This document shows, piece by piece, positions 34,068-43,538 of a stretch of DNA of 64,000 nucleotides; the first letter of the stretch is position 1, and every line of letters starts with the position of its first letter. The DNA comes from Hydrogenophaga sp. PAMC20947. GTDB lineage: Bacteria; Pseudomonadota; Gammaproteobacteria; Burkholderiales; Burkholderiaceae_C. The DNA lies in assembly GCF_004795855.1 (NCBI RefSeq), contig NZ_CP039252.1:1426001-1490000 (forward strand), in the 5' to 3' direction. A model generated the notes under the pieces. It was not told where the DNA came from and did not search any database. It saw only the letters and a list, made by a program, of their open reading frames with translations. The translations under genes were made by a program, and so were the position numbers.

Positions 34068-35309
34068 TCACTTCACCGTATCGCGAATTTCAATGGCCAG
34101 CCCGGTTTCCCCGACCGCCACTGGAGCCGACTGACCGGTCAGGTCGCCTGGGGTTGGTGCAGCCTGGCCGCTCTTGCTCACGCGCGCGCTCACGATGACG
34201 CTTTTGACGCCAGAAATGCGGGCCGCGGGCGACATGGAGGAGCTGTCATCCAAAGTAAAACTGAATGGCAAATCCTTCACCTGCCGCCGCTGGATCGCAA
34301 GCGGCATGCGCTGCCCTCCTTCGGCGGCACGGGCGTAGACAAATACCGTGTCCTCAGGGCTGGCGAGTTTGCTCAACGCTGGCGCAAGTGTCACCGTTCC
34401 GCTGACCGCACTGCCCGGCAACCCCATGCCCCCCGGCGCAGCGACCTCGGTCGCTGGCAGTTGGGTTTCAGCCACAGCGGGCATCCCGCCCAGCTGACGG
34501 GCTTCCGCCAATCCGCCCGCCACTTGTTTGACATATTCGCTGTCGGGCGATCCGAACTCAACCACCTGCTCCCAGTACCTGACTGCCGAAGCGTAGTCCT
34601 TGGTGTTGAAGGCTTCGGTGCCTGCCAACGCAAGCGCCTTGGGGTTTCGCGGGTCGAGTTTGAGCGCAGCATTCACCCATTTCATGGGTTCACCCGTCAG
34701 ATTTCGACCATTTTTGACTGCCAGCGAGTCGGCATAATCCGCCAGCAATGGCGCGTCATCACTGCGCAACTTCACCGCCTTCTCGTACGCCACCAGTGCC
34801 TCGGGGTGGCGGCCCAGAACGGTGTATGAACGTGCCAGCATGGCCCAGCCTTCGGCATCCTCCGGCGTATCTTTCATACGCGCCGCCAGCTTTTCGGCCA
34901 TACCCGCAATCTCCTCTTGCGAGGTGGCATGGGGCGTCGCCTGTTCGGTACCCACCGGCCCGGTGGACACGTTGTCTTGCGGCGAAGCGTTCAGCTGTTC
35001 TGGTGAACCCATGTACCAATAGCCTGTCGCCGCGGCCACCACCACGGCTGCCGTCAATCCGGCTATCAGGCTGCGGGACTGACGCGCGGCTACCGGCACA
35101 GCGCTCGCCACCGGCTCGTCGCCAGGCGCGCCAGGTGCCGCCGCAGAAACTGGCGCCTTGTCGGCCGCACCACTCATGACCAGGTCGATGATCTTGCGTT
35201 CCAGCGAAACCTTGCTTTCTTCGTATTGCGCCGCAGGAAGCACGCCGGATTCGTGCAGCTCTTTTAACTGGTCCAGCTGACGTCGCAGGGTAGGTATGTC
35301 TTGTGTCAT
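34068..35309 (-). CDS. ccmI: cytochrome c maturation protein CcmI (CycH-like)
   Basis: 413 residues. Holds apocytochrome for heme ligation. A soluble N-terminal part (TLRRQLDQLKELHESGVLPAAQYEESKVSLERKI) is followed by a single membrane helix (LIAGLTAAVVVAAATGYWYM), a TPR domain (EDAEGWAMLARSYTVLGRHPEALVAYEKAVKL ... LKLDPRNPKALALAGTEAFNTKDYASAVRYWEQVV) and a C-terminal beta domain. The first of the usual two CcmI helices is missing. Overlaps ccmH by 4 bp. Confidence 0.88.
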   Translation of the reverse strand: MTQDIPTLRRQLDQLKELHESGVLPAAQYEESKVSLERKIIDLVMSGAADKAPVSAAAPGAPGDEPVASAVPVAARQSRSLIAGLTAAVVVAAATGYWYMGSPEQLNASPQDNVSTGPVGTEQATPHATSQEEIAGMAEKLAARMKDTPEDAEGWAMLARSYTVLGRHPEALVAYEKAVKLRSDDAPLLADYADSLAVKNGRNLTGEPMKWVNAALKLDPRNPKALALAGTEAFNTKDYASAVRYWEQVVEFGSPDSEYVKQVAGGLAEARQLGGMPAVAETQLPATEVAAPGGMGLPGSAVSGTVTLAPALSKLASPEDTVFVYARAAEGGQRMPLAIQRRQVKDLPFSFTLDDSSSMSPAARISGVKSVIVSARVSKSGQAAPTPGDLTGQSAPVAVGETGLAIEIRDTVK

Positions 35310-35797
35310 GTGGAGGAACTCACATCGGGTTTGGCAGGGGTTGCTGCAATTGAGGGTCTCTCGTTTTCCCCGATTTGCTCGGGCTCCGGTTCGAAGAGCG
35401 AAGGGTCCATTCGGGAACGCCTGCGAAGGACCAGGAACAATGTTCCCAAGCCCGCGACCAGCAAGATGCCTGGACCAAACCAGAGCAATGCGGTCTTGCT
35501 CTTGAGGGGCGGTCGGTAGAGCACAAAATCGCCATACCGGGCGGTCATGTAATCCAGAATTTGTGCGTCACTGTCGCCCCGCCTCAGCATTTCCCGCACC
35601 TGGTTGCGCAGATCAACAGCCAGGCCAGCGTGCGAATCAGCGATCGTCTGGTTCTGACAGACCAGGCAACGCAACTCCGTGGTCAAGGCAACCATGCGCG
35701 CTTCCAGCACCGGGTCGTCCGAAGCCGGCGCCGCTTCTTTGGCTTGCAACCAGCCACTGCACAGCGCCAGCGCCATCCATACCAGCCACTTAGCCAT
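35306..35797 (-). CDS. ccmH: cytochrome c maturation protein CcmH
   Basis: 163 residues. Periplasmic thiol protein that reduces apocytochrome cysteines. Signal peptide (WLVWMALALCSGWLQA), then the family motif RCLVCQNQTIADS with the redox Cys pair, the GDSDAQILDYMTARYGDFVLYRPP block, and a C-terminal membrane helix (LLWFGPGILLVAGLGTLFLVL). Overlaps ccmG by 8 bp. Confidence 0.95.
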   Translation of the reverse strand: MAKWLVWMALALCSGWLQAKEAAPASDDPVLEARMVALTTELRCLVCQNQTIADSHAGLAVDLRNQVREMLRRGDSDAQILDYMTARYGDFVLYRPPLKSKTALLWFGPGILLVAGLGTLFLVLRRRSRMDPSLFEPEPEQIGENERPSIAATPAKPDVSSST

Positions 35798-36320
35798 TGA
35801 GCTTCCTCACAAGGGGTTCTATCTGATCACGGATCACTTCGGGCGTCAGCTGCCCAATCTGCTTGAACCTGATCACACCTTTGCGGTCGATCACGAACGT
35901 CTCGGGCACGCCGTACACACCAAAATCAATCCCAACCCGGCCATCGAAATCAAACAGAGAGGCCTCGTAGGGATCGCCATACCGGGCCAGCCAGCGCAGG
36001 CCGTCCATGCGCTCGTCTTTGTAATTCAGACCATAAATCGGCACGAGCTTCTTGCCAGACAACGCCACCAGCAACGGATGTTCCGCCTGGCAGGCCACGC
36101 ACCAGGAAGCCCAGACACTCAAGATCCAGACCTTGCCCAGCAAGTCTTCGCGCGCAATGGTCACCTCAGGTTGGCTCAATCGCGCGAGCTTGAAGTCCGG
36201 CGCGGGTTTGTCAATCAAGGGCGACGGGACTTCCTTGGGGTCCAGCTTGAGGCCAACGGCCAGGAACCCGACCAGTGCAATGAAAATGCCCAGTGGTATC
36301 AGGAATTTGAGAAGTTTCAC
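35790..36320 (-). CDS. ccmG: thiol:disulfide interchange protein CcmG (DsbE)
   Basis: 176 residues. Thioredoxin fold tethered by one N-terminal helix (LLKFLIPLGIFIALVGFLAVGL). Active site WCVAC in VWASWCVACQAEH, plus the cis-Pro region GVPETFVID. The GTG at 36320 overlaps the ccmF stop by 4 bp (GTGA); the longer open frame upstream lies inside ccmF and is not used. Keeps CcmH reduced. Confidence 0.94.
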   Translation of the reverse strand: MKLLKFLIPLGIFIALVGFLAVGLKLDPKEVPSPLIDKPAPDFKLARLSQPEVTIAREDLLGKVWILSVWASWCVACQAEHPLLVALSGKKLVPIYGLNYKDERMDGLRWLARYGDPYEASLFDFDGRVGIDFGVYGVPETFVIDRKGVIRFKQIGQLTPEVIRDQIEPLVRKLNG

Positions 36321-38302
36321 GCCGTAACACCTTTCACAACAGACGCCGCCGGCTGCGTCTTGCGAACTTTGCTGCGGTACCGGCGATCGGTCGCGGCCAG
36401 AAAGCCGCCCAAGGCCATGATGAGGCACCCCATCCAGATCCAGTCAATAAACGGCTTCACGTACACGCGCACGATCCAGGCACCACCCTCCACTTCTTCC
36501 CCCAGTGAAACATACAGGTCGCGGGTCAGCCCAGGGGAGATGGCGGCTTCGGTCATGGGATTCTGCTGCACCCGGTACACGCGCTTTTCGGGCCTCATCT
36601 GCGCGACGTGTTGACCGTTGCGCGTGACCTCTACCAAACCGCGCATGGCCACATAGTTCGGTCCGGGCACTTCAATCGCACCACGGAATGCAAAGGTGTA
36701 GCCACTGACCGTGGTCGTATCGCCTACGTTCATCTTGACATCCTGCTCTACCTGATACGACCTGACCATCGTCACGCCGAAACAGAACGCCGCCACGCCC
36801 AGGTGCGCGACCATCATGCCCACGACGGCGCGCGGCATCTGCCGGCTCCTGCGCAACACCCCAGCCAGCCCTTGGCCCTTTTGGTGAACGGTCTCCCACC
36901 AATGGGTTGCCACAGACGCCAGCACCCAGAATGCCAGCGCAAAACCAATACTGGCCACCAATGAGATGCCGCCGGCCAACCACCCTGTGCCCAGAGAAGC
37001 CAGAATCGCCACCACAAACGCCCAACGCAGTCGTCGCGCCACGTCAGGCACTTCAGCTTCTTTCCAGCGAACCATGGGCCCAACCCCCATGAGAAACAGG
37101 GTTGGCGCCATCAAAGGCATGAAAACCGAATCGAAATAGGGCGGGCCCACAGAAATCTTGCCCAGGCCAAGAGCGTCAAGCAACAGGGGGTACAAAGTGC
37201 CCAGCAAAACCGCCGCGCAAGCCACGACCAGCATCACGTTGTTGCCCAGCAAGGCGGTTTCGCGCGAGACCAGTGCGAAACGCGCACCCAGACCCACCTT
37301 GGGTGCACGCCAGGCGTACAGCGCGAGCGAGCCACCCACTGCAATCGCCAGAAAGGTCAAGATGAACAGTCCTCTGGCTGGGTCGGTCGCGAACGCATGC
37401 ACCGACGACAGGACACCCGATCGGACCAGAAAGGTTCCGAGCAATGAAAGCGAGAAAGCAACGATGGCGAGCAACACGGTCCACGACTTGAAACTCCCGC
37501 GCTTTTCGGTTACCGCCAGTGAGTGAATAAGCGCTGTGCCAATGAGCCACGGCATGAACGAGGCGTTTTCTACCGGATCCCAAAACCACCAGCCACCCCA
37601 GCCGAGTTCGTAGTAAGCCCACCAGCTGCCCAAAGCGATGCCGATGGTCAGAAACATCCAGGCGAAAGTGGTCCATGGGCGCGACCAGCGTGCCCAGGTT
37701 GCGTCCAGGTTGCCCCCAATCAAGGCCGAGATTGCAAACGAAAACGCCACAGAAAAACCCACATAGCCCATGTAGAGCAGCGGCGGGTGAAACACCATGC
37801 CGGGGTCCTGGAGCAAGGGGTTGAGGTCACGCCCATCGGCCGGCACAGGGAAAAGGCGCTCAAACGGATTGGAGGTCAACAGCAGGAACAGCAGAAACCC
37901 CAAACTGATCAAGCCCATGACAGACAGCGTGCGCGCCACAACGGGCTGCGGCAGGTGTGCGCTGAAACGCGCCACGGCCACCATCCAGACACAGAGCATG
38001 AACACCCAAAGCAGCAGTGAACCTTCGTGGCTTCCCCAGGTTGCAGCGATGCGGTACTGCAGCGGCAATGCCGAATTGGAATTGGTCGCCACGTTCAACA
38101 CAGAGAAATCGTGGCGCACAAACGAAGCGGCCAAACAGAAAAACGCAATGGCCACAAGCGCAAAAAGCACATGCGCTGCCGGACGGGCCAGGCCCATCCA
38201 CTGAGCGTTGTTGCGCTGTGCGCCCGCCATCGGAAGCACACCCAGAACGACTGAAACACCCAAGGCAAGCCACAACATGAAATGGCCGATTTCTGGAATC
38301 AT
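36317..38302 (-). CDS. ccmF: cytochrome c heme lyase subunit CcmF
   Basis: 661 residues, about 15 membrane spans. Contains the tryptophan-rich heme-handling motif [19 protein letters not shown] and flanking conserved His residues ([21 protein letters not shown]). Ligates heme from holo-CcmE to apocytochromes together with CcmH/I. Overlaps ccmE by 4 bp. Confidence 0.97.
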   Translation of the reverse strand: MIPEIGHFMLWLALGVSVVLGVLPMAGAQRNNAQWMGLARPAAHVLFALVAIAFFCLAASFVRHDFSVLNVATNSNSALPLQYRIAATWGSHEGSLLLWVFMLCVWMVAVARFSAHLPQPVVARTLSVMGLISLGFLLFLLLTSNPFERLFPVPADGRDLNPLLQDPGMVFHPPLLYMGYVGFSVAFSFAISALIGGNLDATWARWSRPWTTFAWMFLTIGIALGSWWAYYELGWGGWWFWDPVENASFMPWLIGTALIHSLAVTEKRGSFKSWTVLLAIVAFSLSLLGTFLVRSGVLSSVHAFATDPARGLFILTFLAIAVGGSLALYAWRAPKVGLGARFALVSRETALLGNNVMLVVACAAVLLGTLYPLLLDALGLGKISVGPPYFDSVFMPLMAPTLFLMGVGPMVRWKEAEVPDVARRLRWAFVVAILASLGTGWLAGGISLVASIGFALAFWVLASVATHWWETVHQKGQGLAGVLRRSRQMPRAVVGMMVAHLGVAAFCFGVTMVRSYQVEQDVKMNVGDTTTVSGYTFAFRGAIEVPGPNYVAMRGLVEVTRNGQHVAQMRPEKRVYRVQQNPMTEAAISPGLTRDLYVSLGEEVEGGAWIVRVYVKPFIDWIWMGCLIMALGGFLAATDRRYRSKVRKTQPAASVVKGVTA

Positions 38303-38763
38303 GGCTTTTTCTCCACGACAACGGTCTCAGCCAGGGCGCTGTTGCTTTCGGCCGCACGCTTCAGCGCCTCGGCTGCCTCTGGTGGCATGTAGTTTTCATC
38401 GTGTTTGGCGAGCACTTCTTTGGCCTCGAACACGCCGTTGTGCAGTTGGCCTTGGGCCACCACACCTTTTCCCTCCTTGAACAGGTCGGGCAAGATGCCT
38501 TGGTACACGACCGGGATGGTTTTTGCGGTGTCCGTGACCGTGAAACTGACTGTGACCCCGTCGCGCTTCACGGTGCCAGCTTCGACCAGCCCACCCAAGC
38601 GAAAGGTGCGTCCGGAGGGCGCTTCGTGGGCAGCAATCTGCGTCGGAGAATAAAAGAACACCAGATTGCTGTTGAAGGCGTTGAGCACCAGCGCCACCGC
38701 TGTGCCCAGAACCGCGAATGCGCCGAGCGCAATGACCAGGCGTTTGTGTCGAGTTTTCATCAT
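38299..38763 (-). CDS. ccmE: periplasmic heme chaperone CcmE
   Basis: 154 residues, one N-terminal helix and an OB fold. The covalent heme-binding His is H121 in [12 protein letters not shown], with Tyr125 as the likely axial ligand. Immediately precedes ccmF with a 4-bp overlap. Confidence 0.96.
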   Translation of the reverse strand: MMKTRHKRLVIALGAFAVLGTAVALVLNAFNSNLVFFYSPTQIAAHEAPSGRTFRLGGLVEAGTVKRDGVTVSFTVTDTAKTIPVVYQGILPDLFKEGKGVVAQGQLHNGVFEAKEVLAKHDENYMPPEAAEALKRAAESNSALAETVVVEKKP

Positions 38764-38931
38764 TTACTCCAGATCATCGTCGTCCATAGCCCCCAGCTGG
38801 GCGCGCCTGTGGCGCTTGGCGACCAGCAAGGGCTCCACCAACATAACCAAAGCTGCGATGCCATAGGACCCCCAAACGTAAAGTCCGTATCCACCCATGG
38901 CGAAAAACTCACTTGCGCCGGACCAGTTCAT
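38764..38931 (-). CDS. ccmD: CcmD, small heme-exporter subunit
   Basis: 55 residues. One membrane helix (GYGLYVWGSYGIAALVMLVEPLL) after a short N-terminus (MNWSGASEFFAMGG), then a basic stretch (KRHRRAQL) typical of CcmD. ATG at 38931 overlaps the ccmC stop by 4 bp. Assists release of holo-CcmE from CcmABC. Confidence 0.88.
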   Translation of the reverse strand: MNWSGASEFFAMGGYGLYVWGSYGIAALVMLVEPLLVAKRHRRAQLGAMDDDDLE

Positions 38932-39674
38932 GGGCCTGCTCCCCGTTCGCCGCGACGCAATTCCGCCACCCAATCGGCATGCGTTTCGCGCTCCAGCACA
39001 ATGGCACGTGTGCGCATGAAAACCACCGCAAACGCATAAGCCCAAAACGCCAGCGTCATGATCAACATGGACGTCAGCATGGTGCTCGCCATCTTGGGAG
39101 CGGCGCTCATGCTGATCGTCGCGCCCTGGTGCAGGGTGTTCCACCATTTCACAGAAAAGTAAATGATGGGAACGTTGAGCGCACCAACCAATGCCAGCAA
39201 GGCTCCTGCGCTGTCAGCACGCTTGTGGTCATCGATCGCCTCCACCAGAGCGATATAACCCAGATACAAAAACAGTAGGATGAGTTCCGAGGTCAACCGC
39301 GCATCCCACACCCACCAAGCCCCCCAGGTTGGCTTGCCCCAGAACGCACCCGTCCACAGCGCCAGAAACGTGAACATCGCTCCCGTCGGGGCGATAGCGC
39401 GGGCCACCATGGAGGCCAGGCGGGCTTTGAACGCCCAGCCAACCACCGCCCAGCCAGCCATCACGAGGTACAGCACCATGGACATCCAGGCCGCTGGCAC
39501 ATGAATGAAAATAATTCGATAGGCCTCACCTTGGGTCGCGTCGCTGGGCGCAACGAAAAAGCCCACGTAAAGTCCGGCGATCGCCAAGCCGACAGCCAAA
39601 ACCCAGAGCCAGGGAATCAAGACCCCTGACAAAGAGTAAAAGCGCGAGGGAGCCGCATAGGTAAAGAATCGCAT
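38928..39674 (-). CDS. ccmC: heme exporter protein CcmC
   Basis: 248 residues, six membrane spans. WWD-domain heme motif WGAWWVWDARLTSELILLFLY with flanking His (IFIHVPAAWMSM and TLHQGAT). Attaches heme to CcmE. I use the ATG at 39674; a TTG at 39707 extends the frame by 11 residues and cannot be ruled out. Confidence 0.93.
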   Translation of the reverse strand: MRFFTYAAPSRFYSLSGVLIPWLWVLAVGLAIAGLYVGFFVAPSDATQGEAYRIIFIHVPAAWMSMVLYLVMAGWAVVGWAFKARLASMVARAIAPTGAMFTFLALWTGAFWGKPTWGAWWVWDARLTSELILLFLYLGYIALVEAIDDHKRADSAGALLALVGALNVPIIYFSVKWWNTLHQGATISMSAAPKMASTMLTSMLIMTLAFWAYAFAVVFMRTRAIVLERETHADWVAELRRGERGAGP

Positions 39675-39710
39675 CGGGTTGGTCAAGGTGAATATTTCTC
39701 CGGTCAAATA

Positions 39711-40388
39711 TCAACTTACCGAAATTCGCAAGGCGGCCGCCGTGGCAAGCGGCGCCCCCAGGGCGGCGACAAGCAACAAAGCCGCCAACAACGACAGATG
39801 CCCCTGGGCCGACAGGCCAACATCCACCGCTGACACGGCACCCGCACCGAAAATCAGGACCGGGATGCACAGCGGCAACACCAGCAACAACAAAAGCACC
39901 CCCCCGCTGCGCAATCCCAGCGTCAAAGCTGCGCCCACACTGCCCAGGAGACTCAGCACCGGCGTACCCAACAAAAGGGACAACACCAGAATGCCAATGG
40001 ACCTTGGCTCCATCCCGAAGAACATACCAATCAAAGGTGAAGCCAGGATTAAGGGCATGCCCGTCAACAACCAATGCGCCAACGACTTGCCCGCTGCGAT
40101 CAGAACCATGGACTCACTGGACAACAACATCTGCTCCAGCGAGCCATCGGCATGGTCACCCGCGAACAAAGTATTCAAAGACATCATGGCAGAAAGCAAG
40201 GCGCTGACCCACACCACGCCCGAAGCAATTTGACGCAATGTTTGCGGCTCTGGCCCGACCCCCAAAGGAAACAAACTCGCTGCCACAACAAAAAACACCA
40301 CGGGCAAAGCAGTTTCAACTCGGCGGCGCCCCGCCAGACGCAAATCGCGCAAGGCCACCGCCCAAAGCACCCCGATACCAGAATTCAT
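39711..40388 (-). CDS. ccmB: heme exporter membrane subunit CcmB
   Basis: 225 residues, six hydrophobic spans. Starts within ALRDLRLAGRRR, the common CcmB opening, and contains FAGDHADGSLEQMLLS. Permease partner of the CcmA ATPase; overlaps ccmA by 4 bp. Confidence 0.93.
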   Translation of the reverse strand: MNSGIGVLWAVALRDLRLAGRRRVETALPVVFFVVAASLFPLGVGPEPQTLRQIASGVVWVSALLSAMMSLNTLFAGDHADGSLEQMLLSSESMVLIAAGKSLAHWLLTGMPLILASPLIGMFFGMEPRSIGILVLSLLLGTPVLSLLGSVGAALTLGLRSGGVLLLLLVLPLCIPVLIFGAGAVSAVDVGLSAQGHLSLLAALLLVAALGAPLATAAALRISVS

Positions 40389-41050
40389 GCAGCGGGACCT
40401 TGTTGCAGGGTGAGCTCGTGAGCCTCTGGCCCGGCCGCTTCCAGCTCCAGATGAGAGGTCAACAGCACACTGCCCCCCCGGTCCAGGTGTGCCTGCATCA
40501 AGCCGTTGATCGTCTCAATGCCTTGAGCATCCAACGCATCAAACGGCTCGTCAAGTACCCACAGTGATGCCGTCTTTTCCAGGGCAAGACGCGCGAGGGC
40601 TGCCCGCCTGCGTTGCCCCTGCGACAGGGTGCGAACGGCCGCGTTGCGGCGATGGTGCATACCCAAAGTTTGCAGCGCTGCAAGCGCAGCTTCACGTCGG
40701 CTGTCTTGCCCATGCAGGCCTGCCATGAACTGAAGCGACTCGCACACGGTCAGGTCATCCTTCATGGCGTTGAGGTGCCCGACGTAAACCGTTCGCCCCT
40801 GGCGGCTGCCGCCCAACCCATCAGGCATGTCCCTTGAGAGCGTGCCCTCGTCTGGCTGGGAAAGCCCCACCACAACTCTCAACAAGGTGGTCTTTCCACT
40901 TCCGTTCGCGCCTCGAAGCCACATCATCTGGCCAGGAAAAACAGCGAACGAAAGCGCGCGAAACAACCATTGATGGCCTCGCCGGCAGGCCAATCCTGTG
41001 GCCGAAACAAACGGCGCGGGGAGCAGGTTAGAAGTCGTATCGTGCACCAA
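40385..41050 (-). CDS. ccmA: heme exporter ATP-binding subunit CcmA
   Basis: 221 residues. ABC ATPase with Walker A GANGSGKTT, signature LSQGQRRRAALARL, Walker B LWVLDEPFDALD and the His switch LLTSH. Drives release of heme-loaded CcmE. Its start overlaps the 3' end of the upstream barrel gene by 23 bp, tying the ccm genes to the cytochrome genes. Confidence 0.95.
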   Translation of the reverse strand: MVHDTTSNLLPAPFVSATGLACRRGHQWLFRALSFAVFPGQMMWLRGANGSGKTTLLRVVVGLSQPDEGTLSRDMPDGLGGSRQGRTVYVGHLNAMKDDLTVCESLQFMAGLHGQDSRREAALAALQTLGMHHRRNAAVRTLSQGQRRRAALARLALEKTASLWVLDEPFDALDAQGIETINGLMQAHLDRGGSVLLTSHLELEAAGPEAHELTLQQGPAA

Positions 41051-43457
41051 AGAAGTAGGAAACCCGATCAGTATCGACGTTGGAGCTCACACCAGTGCGT
41101 TTCGACCGTTCATAAGTCAGTTCAGATTCAAGGGAGATCGAATTCTCGAACCGATAGGAAACACGCAATCCTGGCGTCCAGCGGATCAAGTTGTTCCCGA
41201 AGGTGTCGCTTTGGCGGTAGTAGCGAAGTGACGGCTCAACGCGCCATCCTTCACCGACGGTGCTCATGTTGTTGTAGGACAGTTGAAAGCCGTGGTAAGT
41301 GGGACCTGTCAAATAGGTGGCCCCTAAAACATGCGTATCCCGCTTGGAATAGAGGTTTGACCCGATCAACTGGGTGCTCACACTCCACAAGTTTCCGGTG
41401 CTGGGAAAGCCCTCGAAATTGATACTGGGCAGCGCGGGCACAGCCTCCACGTTGGTCAAGTTGAGGTCCGCTCCGACTTGCCATTGATCATTGATGGGTG
41501 TGGTTCCTCCAATCAGCATTTGGGTCTGGTAAGGCGTGACAGCCTTGACCCGGTCTTGAAGTTCCGTTAACGATGCATTGCGCAGCAGTTCCTGAACCGT
41601 TCGAGCTTGGGTTTCAATGAACGGATCCTGAAAAAACAGAATATTGCCAAGCGACAACAAGGACGTGGCCCGACGGTCGTAGAGGAAATTGATCACCGAG
41701 TTGTCGGGAAACTGCCATGTCCCTTGCACCGATGCAATATTGATCCCCTTGAACGCCTGGTCATAGTCGAACTGGGAATTCACAGAAACACCGCCACTGA
41801 AGTAGCGGAGTTCGGTACCCACCGCACGGCGATCCAGTGCGCCGTCAATCTTTTGCTGGTTGAAATAGAGGCTGCCGCTGATCTCATCGGTCAGCGCTTC
41901 GGCGTCAAGCCAAAAACCATACAGTCGGCGCTGCGTGTCGAGCAATTTGTCGCTCGGCACACCCGCCACGGCATTGATCTTCCACTTGGGTTTCAGATAG
42001 TAACCAGCCTGCAGACCATCGAACCGGTACAGCACGCCGCCGCCCGTCGGTGATTGCCGCCCCGCGCGAAAACTCGTTCCATTGGTGAACGATTTCCGGT
42101 CAACATACAAGGCCGTCAACCGGTTCCTGTCGGCCTTGCCGGCTTCGAGGTTTGTCGTGTAAGCCTCGCGCAGCACAAAACGTGTGTCCGCTTCATCGTC
42201 TCGTTTGCGCCAGTTCAAGTCGATGTTGCTTTGAACCTGCCCTTGCTCGGTGTCGGAAATGGTCTCTTCGCTCAACAACTCAGGCAAGCCGCTGATGGGT
42301 GAGTCTTGAAATTCCTGATTGCGTTCTTTCGACTTGCCGCCAAAGTAGTAAGTAGAAACCCCGCCACTCCAGTTCGACTCGGGTTCAGGCGCAATCGCGG
42401 CCAAGGGCTCAGATTTTGCGGGCAGGTCTGCCACGATGGCGCGCACCCGATCACTGTCGGTTCCAACGGGATACACATCCAGGTAGGCCTCAAACTCGGC
42501 CCGTGCCCGCTCGGTATCGCCACTCTTGAGGCGAGCTGTTCCTATCAGTTCCTGCGCCTTTCTGGAAGAGGTGTTCGGTGGCAGATTCAGCAAGTTCCCA
42601 AGCGGCTCCACAGCGCCAGCGAAATCGCCCTTGTCGATTGCGGTCTGGGCTGCAACCATCAACTCAAGGGCCTTGGCTTCAATTTCGGCGGGCGCATTGC
42701 CAGGGCCCAACTGTGAGCCAGCCACTGCAGTGCCCGCATCCGAAGTCACTTTCAAAGCGACCACCGAAGCCTGCGGGAAACGGGGCTTCAGAAGTTTGAG
42801 GGCGGCTTCTGCTTCAGCGCGGGTGCCGAAATAGCCCAGATTGATGTCGTATAGCGCATTGCCGTCCACTATTCGGCGCCCGGTAAAAGTCTGGTAGGCC
42901 TGCAAGCTGGCGGGTACCGACCCATTCAGGAAAAAGCCCGATTTCGTCGACGTCTGCAAGGTCACCAAAAAGTTTTTCGGTACCAAACTCAAATCGGGTG
43001 ATGCTCTGGACGGTCTTGCCAGGTCCACCTGGTCGCCAAGCCCCTTCATCACCACCTCAATGCTCTGATTGCCCTTGCCTGCACGAACCCTCACCGGCAC
43101 TGGCTTGGCGAACCGCACGATCAGTTTGCGCTTGAGACCTTGCCGATCGACCGGCTCATCGGTGACGGTAACTTCTGGAATTCCATCGCTGCCCTTGAAT
43201 CGGCGCTGCCCACCCAGCAAACTAATCGATTTCTTTGTGGGCAACACGGAGTAAAAAATCTGCACCAGATCACGGGCCGGCGATATGACAACACTGTCGT
43301 ATTGAACACGCGTCACAAACTGGATGTTGGCCACACCATCGTCCCCGTCGCGGCGAATTTCCAGGTCGTCTATGACTTGGGCCATCGCCACCGACGAGAG
43401 AGAAGCAATGGCCACAGGGAGCATCAAGGTTCGCAAGGCAGTTTTCATTGAATTCAA
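41028..43457 (-). CDS. outer-membrane beta-barrel protein with AMIN-like, SPOR-like and TPR regions (candidate electron-conduit porin)
   Basis: 809 residues. Signal peptide (LMLPVAIASLSSVAMAQ). Residues ~28-140 resemble an AMIN-type domain (VQYDSVVISPARDLVQIFY ... LIVRFAKPVPVRV), ~150-240 a SPOR-like repeat (NALYDINLGYFGTRAEAEAALKLLKPRFP), ~260-350 TPR-like helices (ALELMVAAQTAIDKGDFAGAVEPLGNLLN). From ~360 to the end the sequence shows alternating amphipathic strands with aromatic girdles and ends in FFGARYDF, a C-terminal Phe typical of outer-membrane barrels. It has no CXXCH. It sits between two giant cytochromes and the ccm genes, so a porin role for cytochrome transfer across the outer membrane is likely by position; similarity to MtrB/PioB is not obvious. 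Confidence 0.75.
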   Translation of the reverse strand: MNSMKTALRTLMLPVAIASLSSVAMAQVIDDLEIRRDGDDGVANIQFVTRVQYDSVVISPARDLVQIFYSVLPTKKSISLLGGQRRFKGSDGIPEVTVTDEPVDRQGLKRKLIVRFAKPVPVRVRAGKGNQSIEVVMKGLGDQVDLARPSRASPDLSLVPKNFLVTLQTSTKSGFFLNGSVPASLQAYQTFTGRRIVDGNALYDINLGYFGTRAEAEAALKLLKPRFPQASVVALKVTSDAGTAVAGSQLGPGNAPAEIEAKALELMVAAQTAIDKGDFAGAVEPLGNLLNLPPNTSSRKAQELIGTARLKSGDTERARAEFEAYLDVYPVGTDSDRVRAIVADLPAKSEPLAAIAPEPESNWSGGVSTYYFGGKSKERNQEFQDSPISGLPELLSEETISDTEQGQVQSNIDLNWRKRDDEADTRFVLREAYTTNLEAGKADRNRLTALYVDRKSFTNGTSFRAGRQSPTGGGVLYRFDGLQAGYYLKPKWKINAVAGVPSDKLLDTQRRLYGFWLDAEALTDEISGSLYFNQQKIDGALDRRAVGTELRYFSGGVSVNSQFDYDQAFKGINIASVQGTWQFPDNSVINFLYDRRATSLLSLGNILFFQDPFIETQARTVQELLRNASLTELQDRVKAVTPYQTQMLIGGTTPINDQWQVGADLNLTNVEAVPALPSINFEGFPSTGNLWSVSTQLIGSNLYSKRDTHVLGATYLTGPTYHGFQLSYNNMSTVGEGWRVEPSLRYYRQSDTFGNNLIRWTPGLRVSYRFENSISLESELTYERSKRTGVSSNVDTDRVSYFFGARYDF

Positions 43458-43538
43458 CAGTTTTTGTTTATCTAAATCGGATGAAAATAACGGACCCTAC
43501 GGACCTGTATAGCCGCCCCGGCACACAGCCCTCAGAGC

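Noticed and set aside
41028..43457. Direct call of the barrel protein as MtrB/MtoB/PioB
   Set aside because: Length and barrel end fit, but the AMIN/SPOR/TPR-like N-terminal part and the lack of the CXXC-type N-terminal motif of MtrB argue against a direct family call. I keep it as a candidate porin only.
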